A DNA stretch of 64,000 nt, taken from contig CP073042.1 in assembly GCA_018114805.1 (NCBI GenBank), forward strand, positions 3,286,001 through 3,350,000. Reading direction: 5' to 3'. Below the pieces are notes generated by a model, which ran no database searches, was not told where the DNA came from, and saw only the letters and a program-made list of their open reading frames with translations. The position numbers and the translations under genes were made by a program. This DNA is from Candidatus Streptomyces philanthi. Its GTDB lineage: Bacteria > Actinomycetota > Actinomycetes > Streptomycetales > Streptomycetaceae. Positions 19,281 to 29,232 of the stretch are shown here, piece by piece (the first letter of the stretch is position 1; each line of letters starts with the position of its first letter).

Positions 19281-19834
19281 GGCTGCGTCATCATCCCACC
19301 GGGCGAAACGTCTCCCCACGGCAGGGGTGGGGGCCTTTCGGTGGTTCCTCGCCGACACCCGTCGCATGGGCGTACGGGATGGGCCACGTGGCAGCGGCGC
19401 GTTCGGGTCGGCCCACGGGACGGGGCCCGTTCCACCCCCGGCGGGACCCGATCCCGGGACAGCGGGTTTCACGTCCGGGTGCCGGGGGACTCGCGTGAGC
19501 GGCGGGATGCGGTGAGTGAGGAAGCGGTGGGGTGCGGCGCGGACCCGGGCTTCCGCCCGGGACCGCGTACGCCTTCGGGACGGGGCCCGCTCCGACATCC
19601 GGCGCGTACGCCCCGTCCCGGACGACCCACCCGCGAACCGCGGCACGGGGTGCCACGGGCCGTCGGAGAGCGCCCCCCGCGTCACACGGATGGCCCCGCG
19701 CCCCAGCTCCTTACACCGCTTACGCCCTCAACCGCATCCGCCGAATGAGCGTAGTCACACCGGAGGCGGGCTTACCGACCTTCGGGACAGGCATACGGTA
19801 TCGATATGTCGAGCCGCGACCGGGAGGCTGGAGC

Positions 19835-20341
19835 ATGAGCATCTGGTGGTCCCTCCATCTGCGGCGCGAGGCCGCGAGCGTGCCACTCGCCCGGCGCCTG
19901 TTGGTGGGCGCCATGGAGACGGCGGGCGTGGACCCCGATGTCTCCTACGATCTTTCCCTCGCCCTCTCCGAAGCCTGCGCCAACGCCGTCGAGCACGGCG
20001 GCGACGCGTCGAGCACCGACTACCGCGTGACGGCCTTCATCGACGGCGACACCTGCCGCATCGAGGTCACTGACTCGGGCCCGGCCCTCCCCCGGGGCCG
20101 CCACGCCCGCGCGCTGGCCGCGCGCACCCCGCAACCCACGTGCCAGGCCCCCGCGCACCAGGCCCGCCAGCCCGCCGCCCCCCGCGAGACGGCGCTGGCC
20201 GAGCACGGCCGCGGACTGTTCCTCATCGAGGAACTCACCGACCGCGTCCGCTACCGGAACCGCCCCGAGCGCGACGGCACCGTCGTCAGCTTCGACAAGA
20301 TCCTCAAGTGGCGGGACGACGCGCCCTTCATGGCGTCCTGA
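19835..20341 (+). CDS. RsbW-like ATP-binding protein (anti-sigma-factor kinase family)
   Basis: A 168-residue HATPase_c_2 protein. The N-box is SYDLSLALSEACANAVEHGG, and the second ATP-lid motif is LAEHGRGLFLIEELTDRV. A Pro/Ala/Arg-rich insertion (about residues 85-125) lengthens the lid region. Members phosphorylate anti-anti-sigma factors or bind sigma factors; Streptomyces has dozens. No sigma factor is next to it. The ATG at 19835 follows GGGAGG at a suitable distance. Confidence 0.85.
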   Translation: MSIWWSLHLRREAASVPLARRLLVGAMETAGVDPDVSYDLSLALSEACANAVEHGGDASSTDYRVTAFIDGDTCRIEVTDSGPALPRGRHARALAARTPQPTCQAPAHQARQPAAPRETALAEHGRGLFLIEELTDRVRYRNRPERDGTVVSFDKILKWRDDAPFMAS

Positions 20342-20631
20342 CAACCCCCGATACCCCACCGTGTACGTCCGCGCCGGTAGCCCGTACCCGACCCCTCGTA
20401 CCCGACTGCCCGTATCCGGCGCCGCTCTCCTGGCGGGTCCGCCGGCGGCTGCCGGCCGAGCGGCGGGTGTGTCGGCCACGCCCCTTGGGCCGGCCGGCAC
20501 GCCGCTTCGAGCGGGCCCGCTCGACGCCCCCACCCGACCCCACCTCGCTCGTCCCCGTCACCGAGCGCCAACCGACAGCACCACGCGGCCACATGGCCTG
20601 ACCGGCGCCCGTCTCGCCCGCCCTTCCCGGA

Positions 20632-21491
20632 TCAGCTCGCCGCGCGCTGGTAGGTGCCGGGCGTGATGCCGTAGCTGCGCTTGAACCAGCGGTGCAGGTG
20701 GGCCTGGTCCGCGAAGCCCGTCGCGGTGGCGGCCTCGGCCAGTGGCACGCCGCCGGCCAGCAGGGCGCGCGCCCGGCGCAGCCGCAGCAGCCGCTGGGGG
20801 CCATGCCGTACTCCGCGCGGAAGGCCCGGTAGAGGGCGAACCGGCTACACTCGGCCGCCGAGGCCAACCGCTGCGCCGACACCGGGGTGAGCGGCGCCTC
20901 GTCCAGCGCGGCGCGGGCCCGGCGGGCAGCCCGGCGCTGCCCGCCGCCGGCGAGGGTGCGTACGCGCGGCGCGCGGGTCGCGCCGCGTCCGGCCATCGCG
21001 AGGACGGCCGCGGTCAGCGTCTCGTCCCGGGCCAGCGCGCTGGCCGGGGCCAGCAGGGCGACGTGCACCCGGGTCAGTGCGCGGGCCAGCCAGGGGTCGG
21101 TCAGTACTGGGCGGGCGAACAGCGGCATCGCGGGCGGCCGACCGCCGGCGGTGTCGGCGAGGATGCCGCTGACCACGGACTGGCCGATGTGCACGATGCG
21201 GTAGTGGTAGCCCAACTCGACGGTCGCGCGCCCGTCGTGCACGTCGTCGGGGTTGAACGCCATCACCATCCCGGCGGCGCTGGTGTGGTCCCCGCCCCGG
21301 CAGCGGAAGCGCTGGGCGCCCTCGTCGGTGGTGCCGAAGGAGTACGTGTCGTGGCTGTGCGGCGCGTACACGTGGTCATGGAAGTGCGCGTGCATGGCTT
21401 CCACCGGCCGCGGCGCGTCCCGCCAGTACCGCGCCCGGTTCCCGACGCCCGCCGCCCCGCCCGTGGACCTGTCCGCTGATCCGCCCGACAT
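20632..21491 (-). pseudogene. AraC-family transcriptional regulator, frameshifted in the HTH
   Basis: The N-terminal cupin sensor is intact (HAHFHDHVYAPHSHDTYSFG, then FNPDDVHDG). The C-terminal AraC DNA-binding domain begins in frame (LASAAECSRFALYRAFRAEY), but a one-base loss near 20805 throws the second HTH out. In the next frame it reads RARALLAGGVPLAEAATATG then FADQAHLHRWFKRSYGITPG, the classic AraC signature, ending at TGA 20632. It may control the neighbouring EamA-type exporter, which is divergent. Confidence 0.8.
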
Positions 21492-21559
21492 GGCAGCCAT
21501 TGTGCCGGGCGCACCAGCGTTCAAGGCGTGCGGTGCCCGTGCTCGGCACAGTCAGCACC

Positions 21560-22641
21560 ATGGACACGGGTACGGGCACGGGCACGAGCGGGGCGGCCGA
21601 CGCGGGTACGGGCACGGGGGCGGGCGCGGGCCCGGGGCGGGGCGCCGGGCATCCCTAATCTGTTGTTCCTGACGACGATGGCGCTGTGGGGGGTGGCCTT
21701 CTCCAGTTCCAAGGCGGTGGTGGCGGACGTCCCGCACACCGTGGGCGCCTTCCTGCGGTTCGGGGGCGGCGCCTTCGCGCTGCTGGTGGCCCTGCGGTTC
21801 CTGGGGCGCGGGGGCCGCCGGTCCCGGTGCGCGGCGCCTGGCCGGCGATGGCCGCCGGCGTGCTCGGGGTCTTCGCGTACAACGGGTGCTTCTTCTGGGG
21901 ACTCTCGCTCGCTTCCGCGCTGGACGCCGGCATTCTGATCCCCGTCCTGAGTCCCGTGTTGACCAGCGCGTTCCTGCTGGCGACCGGGAGGGAGCGGCCG
22001 AGTGCGGGGCGCGTGCTGGGGCTGGGGCTCGGCCTCGTCGGCGCGGCGGTCTTCTTCCTGGGGGCCGGCGGCAGCGCGGCGGGTGGCGGCGAACGGCTGT
22101 GGGGCGACGTGTTGTTCCTGCTCAGCGCGGTGTGTTGGGCGGCATACACGCTGGCCGGGCCGCGCGCGATGGCCGGCATCGCGCCGTTGCGGGCCACGAC
22201 GTACGCGATGTGCGCCGGCGCCGCCCTGCTCGGCGTGCTCGCGGCGCCCGACCTGCCCGCACCGCGTGGTCCCGACTGCCGGTCAGCACCTGGCTGAACC
22301 TGGCGTACCTGGCGGTCGGCGCGGCGGCGGTGGCTAACCTCCTCTACTACCGCGGCGTGCGCCGCGTCGGCCCGGCGACCGTCTCGCTGATGATGTTCAC
22401 CGTTCCCGTCATCAACACCCTCTGCGCCACCCTCGTCCTCGGCGAGTCCTTCGGCTGGCTCCAGGGTGTGGGCGCGGGCGTGCTGCTGGCCGCGACGCGG
22501 GGCGGCCCACGCGAGGGGGGGCGCCCGCCGCGCGGGCCGGGGCGTCAGCCACGCTCCGGCGCGAGCCGGGCGCGCGGGAACTCCGCGAACGTCAGCAGGC
22601 CCGGCGGGAGTTCGCGCGGCGACGGGACGCCGGCCCGGTGA
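21560..22641 (+). pseudogene. EamA/DMT-family transporter, several frameshifts
   Basis: A ten-helix drug/metabolite exporter split over three frames. After a Thr/Gly repeat N-terminus (ATG 21560) the frame changes near 21650. It continues LLFLTTMALWGVAFSSSKAV, changes near 21835, continues VLGVFAYNGCFFWGLSLASA and AGILIPVLSPVLTSAFLLA, and changes again near 22265 before WLNLAYLAVGAAAVANLLYY and LVLGESFGWLQGVGAGVLLA. Two EamA repeats are recognisable. The stop is uncertain because the extreme C-terminus is low-complexity. It is either inactive or badly sequenced. Confidence 0.75.
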
Positions 22642-22815
22642 CCGTCCTCGTCACCCGGCGCTCCGAACCCCCCGGCCCACGCGCCGCTTGGGCCCGAGCC
22701 GGGGTCGGCCGGGCCAGGTGGTCCAGGGCAGCGAGGCTGCCTCGTGCGGCGGCGACAGGCCGGCGCCGATGAGCGCGGCCCGCCCCGCGCAGCGCCCCGC
22801 GAGCCGGAAGCCGGC

Positions 22816-23145
22816 TTAGGACGAGTCCACCTCGTGGTGCCCGCCGGCTGTGAGCAGCACGGTCGCGGCCACGCCGTCGAGCCCTGTCACCAGCCCCGAC
22901 CGCAGCGCCGGCAGGAACTCCGCGGGCAGGTGCCGCTCGGGCACGGCGTTGAGCAGCTCCAACCCGTCCGGACCCGGCGGCTCGCCCCGCGGTTCGGGCG
23001 GTTCGAACTGTGCCACGACGTAGGCGTACGGGCCGCAGCCACCGATGTTCTGCAGGACCCGGACGCTCACGTCACGGACGGGGCGGCGCGCCGGGGCGGC
23101 CAGTGTGGTCGGCCGCCGTGGCGCGGTGCGGCGAGCCTGCCGCAT
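22816..23145 (-). CDS. Stand-alone EF-G domain IV-like protein
   Basis: A 109-residue protein. The stretch GLELLNAVPERHLPAEFLPA, then LRSGLV, and the end TVLLTAGGHHEVDSS match domain IV of EF-G and tetracycline ribosomal-protection proteins (…GG.LP.EYIPAVE.G… and L.DG.YHEVDSS). There is no GTPase domain, and the protein stops exactly at VDSS, so it is a free-standing module, not the end of a nearby gene. GGAGG lies nine bases before ATG 23145. It is divergent from a TetR gene across a shared palindrome, which suggests joint control. Function unknown; ribosome mimicry is only an inference. Confidence 0.65.
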   Translation of the reverse strand: MRQARRTAPRRPTTLAAPARRPVRDVSVRVLQNIGGCGPYAYVVAQFEPPEPRGEPPGPDGLELLNAVPERHLPAEFLPALRSGLVTGLDGVAATVLLTAGGHHEVDSS

Positions 23146-23193
23146 GGCAGAGGTCCTCCCCCGTGGGACCCCTGCCACGCGGTGTGCTGCGCG

Positions 23194-23223
23194 AATCTAA
23201 TGCGAGCACGTTCGCGTTAGATT
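23194..23223. promoter_or_regulatory. 30-bp palindromic TetR-type operator
   Basis: The left half AATCTAATGCGAGCA and right half CGTTCGCGTTAGATT are inverted repeats matching at 12 of 15 positions. The site lies 12 bp before the TetR start and about 50 bp before the divergent gene, so one repressor could control both. Confidence 0.7.
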
Positions 23224-23235
23224 GGCTAGGAGAAT

Positions 23236-23904
23236 ATGGGCCGTGATCGTGCAGGGCAACTTGGGGAGCGCATGAGCGAAGAGGAGCCCACCCCCGGGTC
23301 GGTCCGCCCGGGAGGCCGGACGGCGCGCACCCGGGCCGCCGTCCTGACCGCGACCTTGGACGAGCTGGGCGAGGGCGGCTATGGCGAACTCACCATGGAG
23401 AAGATCGCCCAGCGCTCCGGCGTGCACCTGGCGACCGTCTACCGGCGCTGGGGGACCGTCGAGCGGATCATCTGCGAGCTGATGATCGACAAGAGCGCCG
23501 ACATCGCGCTGCCGGACACCGGCTCGCTCCGCGCCGACCTGCTCGGACTGGCCAGCGGGATCGGCGGGTTCTACGCGGCGCCGCGCAACCGCCGCGTCAT
23601 GGAGGCGGTCGTGGCGGCGGCGGTGCGCCAGCCGTACGCCGCCGAGATGCTGCGCGACTTCTTCCGGGACCGCCGCCGCGAGGCCGCCGTGCTGGTGCGG
23701 CGGGCCATCGAACGCGGCGAGGTGGCGGCGGACACCGACACCGACGTGGTGATCGCCGCGCTCGGGGCGCCGTTCTACTACCGGCTGCTGGTCTCGCGCG
23801 GCCCGATCGACTGGCACCTCGCCGAGACCACGGCCGCCGCGGCCTACGAGGCGGCCCGCGCGGGCGTCTTCCGCCGCGCCGCCGCCGACGCGGACGAGGG
23901 GTAG
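23236..23904 (+). CDS. TetR-family transcriptional regulator
   Basis: A 222-residue regulator (or 210 from ATG 23272). The TetR HTH is AVLTATLDELGEGGYGELTM then EKIAQRSGVHLATVYRRWGT. The C-terminal helical domain (TetR_C_16/11-like, RVMEAVVAAAVRQPYAAEM) binds an unknown ligand. AGGAG precedes ATG 23236 closely and GGGGAG precedes ATG 23272; both starts are credible. It probably represses itself and the divergent EF-G domain IV-like gene via the palindrome upstream. Confidence 0.9.
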   Translation: MGRDRAGQLGERMSEEEPTPGSVRPGGRTARTRAAVLTATLDELGEGGYGELTMEKIAQRSGVHLATVYRRWGTVERIICELMIDKSADIALPDTGSLRADLLGLASGIGGFYAAPRNRRVMEAVVAAAVRQPYAAEMLRDFFRDRRREAAVLVRRAIERGEVAADTDTDVVIAALGAPFYYRLLVSRGPIDWHLAETTAAAAYEAARAGVFRRAAADADEG

Positions 23905-24013
23905 CGCGGGCTGGGCCGTCCCGGCCCCGCCACCCCTCGCCCGCCCCTCCCGGCCCTTGGTCCTCGACCCCCGGCCTTCGGGGGGCCGGGCCAGGCGGGG
24001 GGGCGAACGCCGA

Positions 24014-24060
24014 CGCGGCCCGGTGGCGATGCCCGTCGGGCGCTTCGCCACCGGGCCGCG
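24014..24060. terminator. Bidirectional hairpin between tetR and pepP
   Basis: CGCGGCCCGGTGGCGA (24014-24029) pairs perfectly with TCGCCACCGGGCCGCG (24045-24060). It serves two convergent genes. Confidence 0.8.
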
Positions 24061-24166
24061 TGGGTGCCGGTGTGGCGGGTGGTGCGTGTGCGGCGGCGTA
24101 CGGGCGGGCCCGCGCACGGGCCGCCGGTAACCAGCCGGCTGACGCCGGCCGTCGCACGGTGCGGGA

Positions 24167-25624
24167 TCAGCCCTTCAGGCGGGCCATCCACTGCTCGATC
24201 TCGTCGGCGGTGCGCGGCAGGGCGGCCGACATGTTCCGGTTGCCGTCCTCCGTCACGAGGATGTCGTCCTCGATCCGCACGCCGATGCCCCGGTACTCTT
24301 CGGGCACGGTCAGGTCGTCGGCCTGGAAGTACAGGCCGGGCTCCACGGTCAGGCACATGCCCGGCTCCAGGGTCCCGTCCGAGTACGTCTCGCGCCGCGC
24401 GACCGCGCAGTCGTGCACGTCGATGCCGAGCATGTGACCGGTGCCGTGCAGCGTCCAGCGGCGCTGCAGGCCGAGTTCGAGCACCCGGTCCACCGGGCCC
24501 TCGACCAGACCCCACTCGACGATGTGGGTGACTAGGACGCGCTGCGCGGCGTCGTGGAAGTCGCGGTACTTCCCGCCCGGCTTGACCGCCGCGATGCCCG
24601 CCTCCTGCGCCGCGTACACCGCGTCGTAGATCTTGCGCTGGAGCGGGCTGAACGTGCCGTTGATTGGCATCGTGCGGGTGACGTCGGCCGTGTAGAGGGT
24701 GTGCGTCTCGACGCCAGCGTCGAGCAGCAGCAGCTCGCCGGGGCGGACCGGGCCGTCGTTGCGCACCCAGTGCAGGGTGGTCGCGTGCGGGCCGGCGGCG
24801 CAGATGGAGCCGTAGCCGATGTCGTTGCCCTCGACCCGGGCGCGGAGGAAGAAGGTGCCCTCGATGTAGCGCTCGGAGGTCGCCTCGGCCTTGTCGAGGA
24901 CGCGCACGACGTCTTCGAAGCCACGCACCGTGGAGTCCACGGCCTTCTGCAGCTCGCCGATCTCGAACTCGTCCTTGACCAGGCGCAGTTCGCTCAGGAA
25001 GGACTTCAGCTCCTCGTCCCGATCGGCGGTGACCTTGTCGGTCAGCGCCGCCTCCAGGCCCGCGTCGTGCCCGCGCACGATGCGCACCGGGCCGCTCGCC
25101 TCGGCCAGCACGCCGGCCACCTCGCGCACGTCGGCGCAGGGCACCCCGTAGAGCTGCTCGCCCTCGGCGAGGCTGTTGCGCCGGCCCACCCACAGCTCGC
25201 CCTGGCCGTCGAGCCAGAACTCGCCGTTGGCGCGGTTGGAGCGCGGCAGCAGGTAGAGCGTGGCCGTGTGGCCCGTTGCCCCGGCCGGCTCCAGGACGAG
25301 GACGCCGTCCTGCGTCTGGTCGCCGGTGAGGTGCGCGTACTCGCTGGAGGCACGGAAGCTGTACTCGGTGTCGTTCGAGCGGGTCTTGAGGTTGCCCGCC
25401 GGGATCACCAGCCGCTCGCCCGGGAAGCGGGCGGAGAGCGCGGCGCGGCGCCGTGCGGTGTGCTCTGCCTGCGGGATCGGCCGCAGGTCGTGCAGCTCGG
25501 TGTCTGCCCAGCTGCTCTGCATGTTCTCGGCCAGCTCATCGGACACGCCCAGGTAGAGCGCGTTCTTACGCTGCTTGATCGGCTTGTCGCTCTCCAGGGT
25601 CTCCGGAGTGGGCTCCTCGGTCAC
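24167..25624 (-). CDS. pepP: Xaa-Pro aminopeptidase (aminopeptidase P)
   Basis: A 485-residue cytoplasmic metallopeptidase removing N-terminal residues before proline. The N-terminal creatinase-like domain (to about 200) precedes the pita-bread domain. The five dimetal ligands are visible: Asp in LLLLDAGVETH, Asp in LYTADVTRT, His in LHGTGHMLGIDVHD, Glu in LTVEPGLYF and Glu in GVRIEDDILVTEDGN. GTG 25622-25624 follows GGAGGAGAC, a strong ribosome site, so I prefer it to the longer open frame. Confidence 0.95.
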   Translation of the reverse strand: MTEEPTPETLESDKPIKQRKNALYLGVSDELAENMQSSWADTELHDLRPIPQAEHTARRRAALSARFPGERLVIPAGNLKTRSNDTEYSFRASSEYAHLTGDQTQDGVLVLEPAGATGHTATLYLLPRSNRANGEFWLDGQGELWVGRRNSLAEGEQLYGVPCADVREVAGVLAEASGPVRIVRGHDAGLEAALTDKVTADRDEELKSFLSELRLVKDEFEIGELQKAVDSTVRGFEDVVRVLDKAEATSERYIEGTFFLRARVEGNDIGYGSICAAGPHATTLHWVRNDGPVRPGELLLLDAGVETHTLYTADVTRTMPINGTFSPLQRKIYDAVYAAQEAGIAAVKPGGKYRDFHDAAQRVLVTHIVEWGLVEGPVDRVLELGLQRRWTLHGTGHMLGIDVHDCAVARRETYSDGTLEPGMCLTVEPGLYFQADDLTVPEEYRGIGVRIEDDILVTEDGNRNMSAALPRTADEIEQWMARLKG

Positions 25625-26019
25625 GTCTCCTCCTCGAACTGGACCGCCCCTGGCCTCGGGCCTGGGGACCTTACCCATCGTATGGGTGAGCGGTGCGTCC
25701 CCCGCAGGGGCGGGACGCACCGGTACGGAGGGGCCCGAAACCTCCCCCCGGGAGCGGCGCCCACCGGCCCGGCCCGGGGGCTCCCGGCCCCACTCCCGGC
25801 CGCTTCGGCCTGGGGCGGCCTCCGCGGGGCCGGCGACGGGCACGGGCGCCGGAGGCGGCCGGCCCAGGCTCCGCGAGGGGAGGGCCGCGCGGCGCGTGAC
25901 ACCTGTCACGCTGGGCCCGCCGGACGTGCTGGGCGCGCCGAGCCCGCCGGACGCGCCGGGCCCGCCGGGCGGGTGGGTCCCGGGCCCACGGGGCGTGGGC
26001 GCGCGCGGCGGGCGGTCGG

Positions 26020-27726
26020 TCAGTCGAAGCAGGCGGCCAGCAGCACGATGTCCTCGGTGTCGGCGGCTGCGTCGCCCAGCGGGCCGCGCCCGGCGCCCGG
26101 GCCCTCGGGCAGCACCGCCCGCAACACGTGGTCGACCACCGCCTCCGGCTCGCGGCGCCCGGCCCGGGGCACGCTCGCCGCCGCCGCGTGCAGCCGGGCG
26201 AACGCCTGGTCCATCGGCGCGCCGGTGCGGCGCAGCAGCCCGTCGCTGTAGAGCAGCAGCGTCTCGCCTGGGCCCGGCTCTATCCCCACGCTGGGCGCCT
26301 CCCAGCAGGCGAGCATGCCCAGCGGCGCGGACAGCGAGGTCTCCACGTACGCGGTGTGCTCGTCGCCGATGAGCAGCGGCGGGCAGTGCCCGGCGCCGGC
26401 GAGGACCACCGAGCGGTGGGCGGGCTCGCAGTAGGCGAACAGGGCGGTCGCGGCGCGGGCGGGTTCGGTCAGCCGGAGCAGGAGTTCGAGGTCGGACAGG
26501 ACGGCCACCGGGTCCTCGCCCTCAAGCACCGCGTACGCGCGCAGCGAGGCCCGCAGCCGGCCCATCGCCGCGACCGCGCTCGGCCCGCTGCCGGTGACGC
26601 CGCCGATGCTGAGCCCGAGCGCGCCCTCGGGCAGCGGGAGCGCGTCGTACCAGTCGCCGCCGCCGGACGGGCCGGTGTGGTGCCGGGCCGCGAGCCGCAC
26701 GCCGGGCACCCGGGGCAGCCGGCTCGGCAGCAGCTCCTCGCGCAGCGTCGCGACGGTGCGGCGGTCCCGGTGCAGTTCGATGTGGCGGCCGATGTGCTCG
26801 GCGGCGTACCGGCAGTAGAGGCCGACGAGGTGTCGCTGGCGCGCGGTCGGCTCGGTGGGCTCGTCGTACAGCCACACCACGGCACCGATCCGGCCACGTG
26901 GTGGCGCCGGGTCAACCGCGAGCGCGGGGTTCACCGGGGTGACGGGGGTTCGCCCGGCGGGCCCCCGGTCACCGGCGCGAGTGGCGTGGTCGAGGCCGGG
27001 GTCGGCCCCGTCACGCGGGGGCTCCAGCAGCTGGGCGCGCGGCTCCAGCGGCAGCGCGTAGCTGGCGGCGTAGCCGAGCCGGGCGGCCACCTCGCGGTGG
27101 TGCGGGTCGAGGTCGTCCTCGCTGGCGATGTCGGGGTGGGCGACCTCGCTGGGCCAGGCGGCGCCGTCCGGAGCGGCGCCGTCCGGGGCCGGCTGGGCGG
27201 TCGGCGCGGGCCCCGGGCGTTGGCCGCCGCGTGCTGGCCGCGCGGCGGGCGCGGGCAGCCCGTCGAGCAGCCGGCCGACGGAGCCGGAGGCGCGCGGGAT
27301 GGTCTCGATGTGGCCGAGTTCGGCCCGGCCGAGCCCGAGGCCGATGGTCAGTTCGGGGCCGAGCCCGTCGGTGGGTTCGAGCGCGGCCATGCCGCGCTGC
27401 GCGCCGACGAGGGCGGCGCCGGCGCGCAGCAACTCGCGCAGCGCGTCGTCCAGCGTGGTCGCGTGGGCGAGCCGCTCGGTCAACTCGTGCAGCGTCGTGA
27501 GGTCCGAGACCCAGCCGGCGAGCCGGTCCTGGACGGCGGTGTACGGGGTGGTGCCGGCGGACGGCGCGCCGGCGGGGCCCGTACGGGGCGCAGAGGCCGA
27601 CTGGTGCGCCGATGGGGCGGCGTCGGTGGGGGGCGAGGGAGCGGCTGGGGCGGGCGCGGGATTGTCGGAGGGGCCGGGCACAGCGGAATCGATTCCAGCC
27701 ACTTTCGGAAGACGGCGCGCACTCAT
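26020..27726 (-). CDS. GAF and SpoIIE-domain PP2C protein phosphatase
   Basis: 568 residues. A disordered Pro/Ala/Thr-rich N-terminus (1-60) is followed by a GAF-like sensor (about 65-340, with inserted Pro/Arg-rich stretches). The SpoIIE phosphatase (about 345-568) has GGDWYDALPLPEGALGLSIGGV as metal motif and LLLYSDGLLRRTG near the end. Such proteins dephosphorylate anti-anti-sigma factors, opposing RsbW-like kinases such as those at 19.8 and 36 kb. The expected Asp of the canonical VGDV motif is replaced here (IGGVTGSG), which may lower activity. Confidence 0.88.
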   Translation of the reverse strand: MSARRLPKVAGIDSAVPGPSDNPAPAPAAPSPPTDAAPSAHQSASAPRTGPAGAPSAGTTPYTAVQDRLAGWVSDLTTLHELTERLAHATTLDDALRELLRAGAALVGAQRGMAALEPTDGLGPELTIGLGLGRAELGHIETIPRASGSVGRLLDGLPAPAARPARGGQRPGPAPTAQPAPDGAAPDGAAWPSEVAHPDIASEDDLDPHHREVAARLGYAASYALPLEPRAQLLEPPRDGADPGLDHATRAGDRGPAGRTPVTPVNPALAVDPAPPRGRIGAVVWLYDEPTEPTARQRHLVGLYCRYAAEHIGRHIELHRDRRTVATLREELLPSRLPRVPGVRLAARHHTGPSGGGDWYDALPLPEGALGLSIGGVTGSGPSAVAAMGRLRASLRAYAVLEGEDPVAVLSDLELLLRLTEPARAATALFAYCEPAHRSVVLAGAGHCPPLLIGDEHTAYVETSLSAPLGMLACWEAPSVGIEPGPGETLLLYSDGLLRRTGAPMDQAFARLHAAAASVPRAGRREPEAVVDHVLRAVLPEGPGAGRGPLGDAAADTEDIVLLAACFD

Positions 27727-28548
27727 GGTTGACCGCTCTCGGCGCTGGATAGGGGCTGGCCGCCAACGCGGCGGGACTCATCGAGCAGTATGCCCGTATT
27801 CGTTACGATCCTTAGCGCTTTATCGGTCCACGGCATGGGATCAGAAAGCAGGGGCATTCGTCTCAATAGCATCGCAAACCCCCATGTCATGTTGCGTCGC
27901 TACGAATGCTCCACATGTACACGCACCCGTAAGGCGATGTCTAGCACTGGTGCGGTGGGGTTGTTGGTGTCTGTGGTGAATCAAAGTTGTCTTGAAAATA
28001 TCCTTCGAGCTATCGATTTGCGGTCGACTGTCGTCATCCGGCAGCGCGTCATACCCACCTCGGCGGGTATGCACTTGTTGAAGGGCGGGGGCAGTTGGGT
28101 CGACCCGGAACCCCATCGCGGGTCCGAGCGTCTTCATCGATGACGGTCGAGCCCACCCTCAGCAGTGGCGGGGGACGCACACTGAGTACCAGTCGGCAGG
28201 CGCGCCGCGCACGCCACCCCTCGCCATGGTCCAGGTTCGACCGCAAGGGGCTCCTCGTGGAGCACGGTCGGGGAGAGGCACACCCCCGGCACGTGCGGTG
28301 ACATGCGTTTCACGCAAGGTGATCGACGGCGTTGATCCAGCGCCGCACTGCGCAAGCGAAATGCAGGGATGTTGCGAAAAGGCCGTAGCGTCCGCAGTGC
28401 CAGCAGTGTCAGTAGTGCCACCGTGTGAGCAGTGCCACCGCAGTGCCATGGCGCCGTCCCGACCAGGCGGAGTTCATGGAGATCCATCGTCCGCTGCCGC
28501 GTACGGCAGTCCGCAGCCCTCGGCGTTCACGGAAAGGAACGAGCGCTC
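27727..28548. other. Intergenic region with AGTGCCA repeats upstream of the primase-like gene
   Basis: No gene is seen. 27.8-28.1 kb is distinctly AT-richer and likely holds the promoters. A stem CATACCC/GGGTATG lies at 28049-28070. The heptamer AGTGCCA (once AGTGTCA) occurs at 28396, 28405, 28414, 28431 and 28442, a direct-repeat array ending 100 bp before the next gene. Confidence 0.4.
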
Positions 28549-29232
28549 ATGCGCGAGATCCCCGGAAGGCGACGCAAGTTCTCGATGGGGCGGGGCAGGA
28601 GGACGGCGCTGCTCGGCGTGGCGCTCACCTGTGCCACCGAATGGCACTGGCCGATCCTGCCCGGAGTCGGCATTCCGTCAGGTGGCAGGCCCGGAGAGTG
28701 CGGGTGCCCGCACCCTGACTGCGTGGTGCCCGGCGCGCACCCCTTCGACCCCGGCCTGCTGGCCGCCACCACCGATGCCCGGATGGTGCAGTGGTGGTGG
28801 ACCAACCGGCCCACCGCGCCGATCATCCTCGCCACCGGCAACCGCGCCCCGAGCGCGGTGAGCCTGCCCGCCGTCGCCGGCGCCCGCGCGGTCGCCGCCC
28901 TCGACCTGGCCGGCATCGCCATCGGCCCGGTGATCGCCACGCCCACCCGCTGGTCACTGCTGGTCGCCCCGTACTCGCTGGAGGAGCTCGGCGAGCTGCT
29001 GCACCGGCAGGACTGGGTGCCCAGTTCGTTGCGCTTCCACGGCGAGGGCGGGTACGTGGCCCTGCCGCCGTCCCAGACCGGCGCGGGACAGGTGCGCTGG
29101 GAGCGCGCCCCCCGGCCGGCCGCCCGCGGCGTGTCGCGCCCGTGGCTGCCGCAGGTCGGCGCCGTAGCCGACGCGCTGGTCGAGGCCAGCGCCAACGCCC
29201 CGGGCGGCAGCAGCAGCGAACTCGCCTACTGA
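28549..29232 (+). CDS. Primase/polymerase (Prim-Pol)-like protein
   Basis: A 227-residue protein of the family annotated as bifunctional DNA primase/polymerase in Streptomyces. It starts MREIPGRRRKFSMGRG. It keeps the HPFDPGLLAATTDARMVQWWW region, where Prim-Pol proteins have H..D…W/W, and a CGCPHPDC cysteine cluster. The usual DhD metal motif is not obvious, and the protein is shorter than replicative Prim-Pols, so polymerase activity is doubtful. GGAAAGGA precedes ATG 28549. Confidence 0.7.
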   Translation: MREIPGRRRKFSMGRGRRTALLGVALTCATEWHWPILPGVGIPSGGRPGECGCPHPDCVVPGAHPFDPGLLAATTDARMVQWWWTNRPTAPIILATGNRAPSAVSLPAVAGARAVAALDLAGIAIGPVIATPTRWSLLVAPYSLEELGELLHRQDWVPSSLRFHGEGGYVALPPSQTGAGQVRWERAPRPAARGVSRPWLPQVGAVADALVEASANAPGGSSSELAY

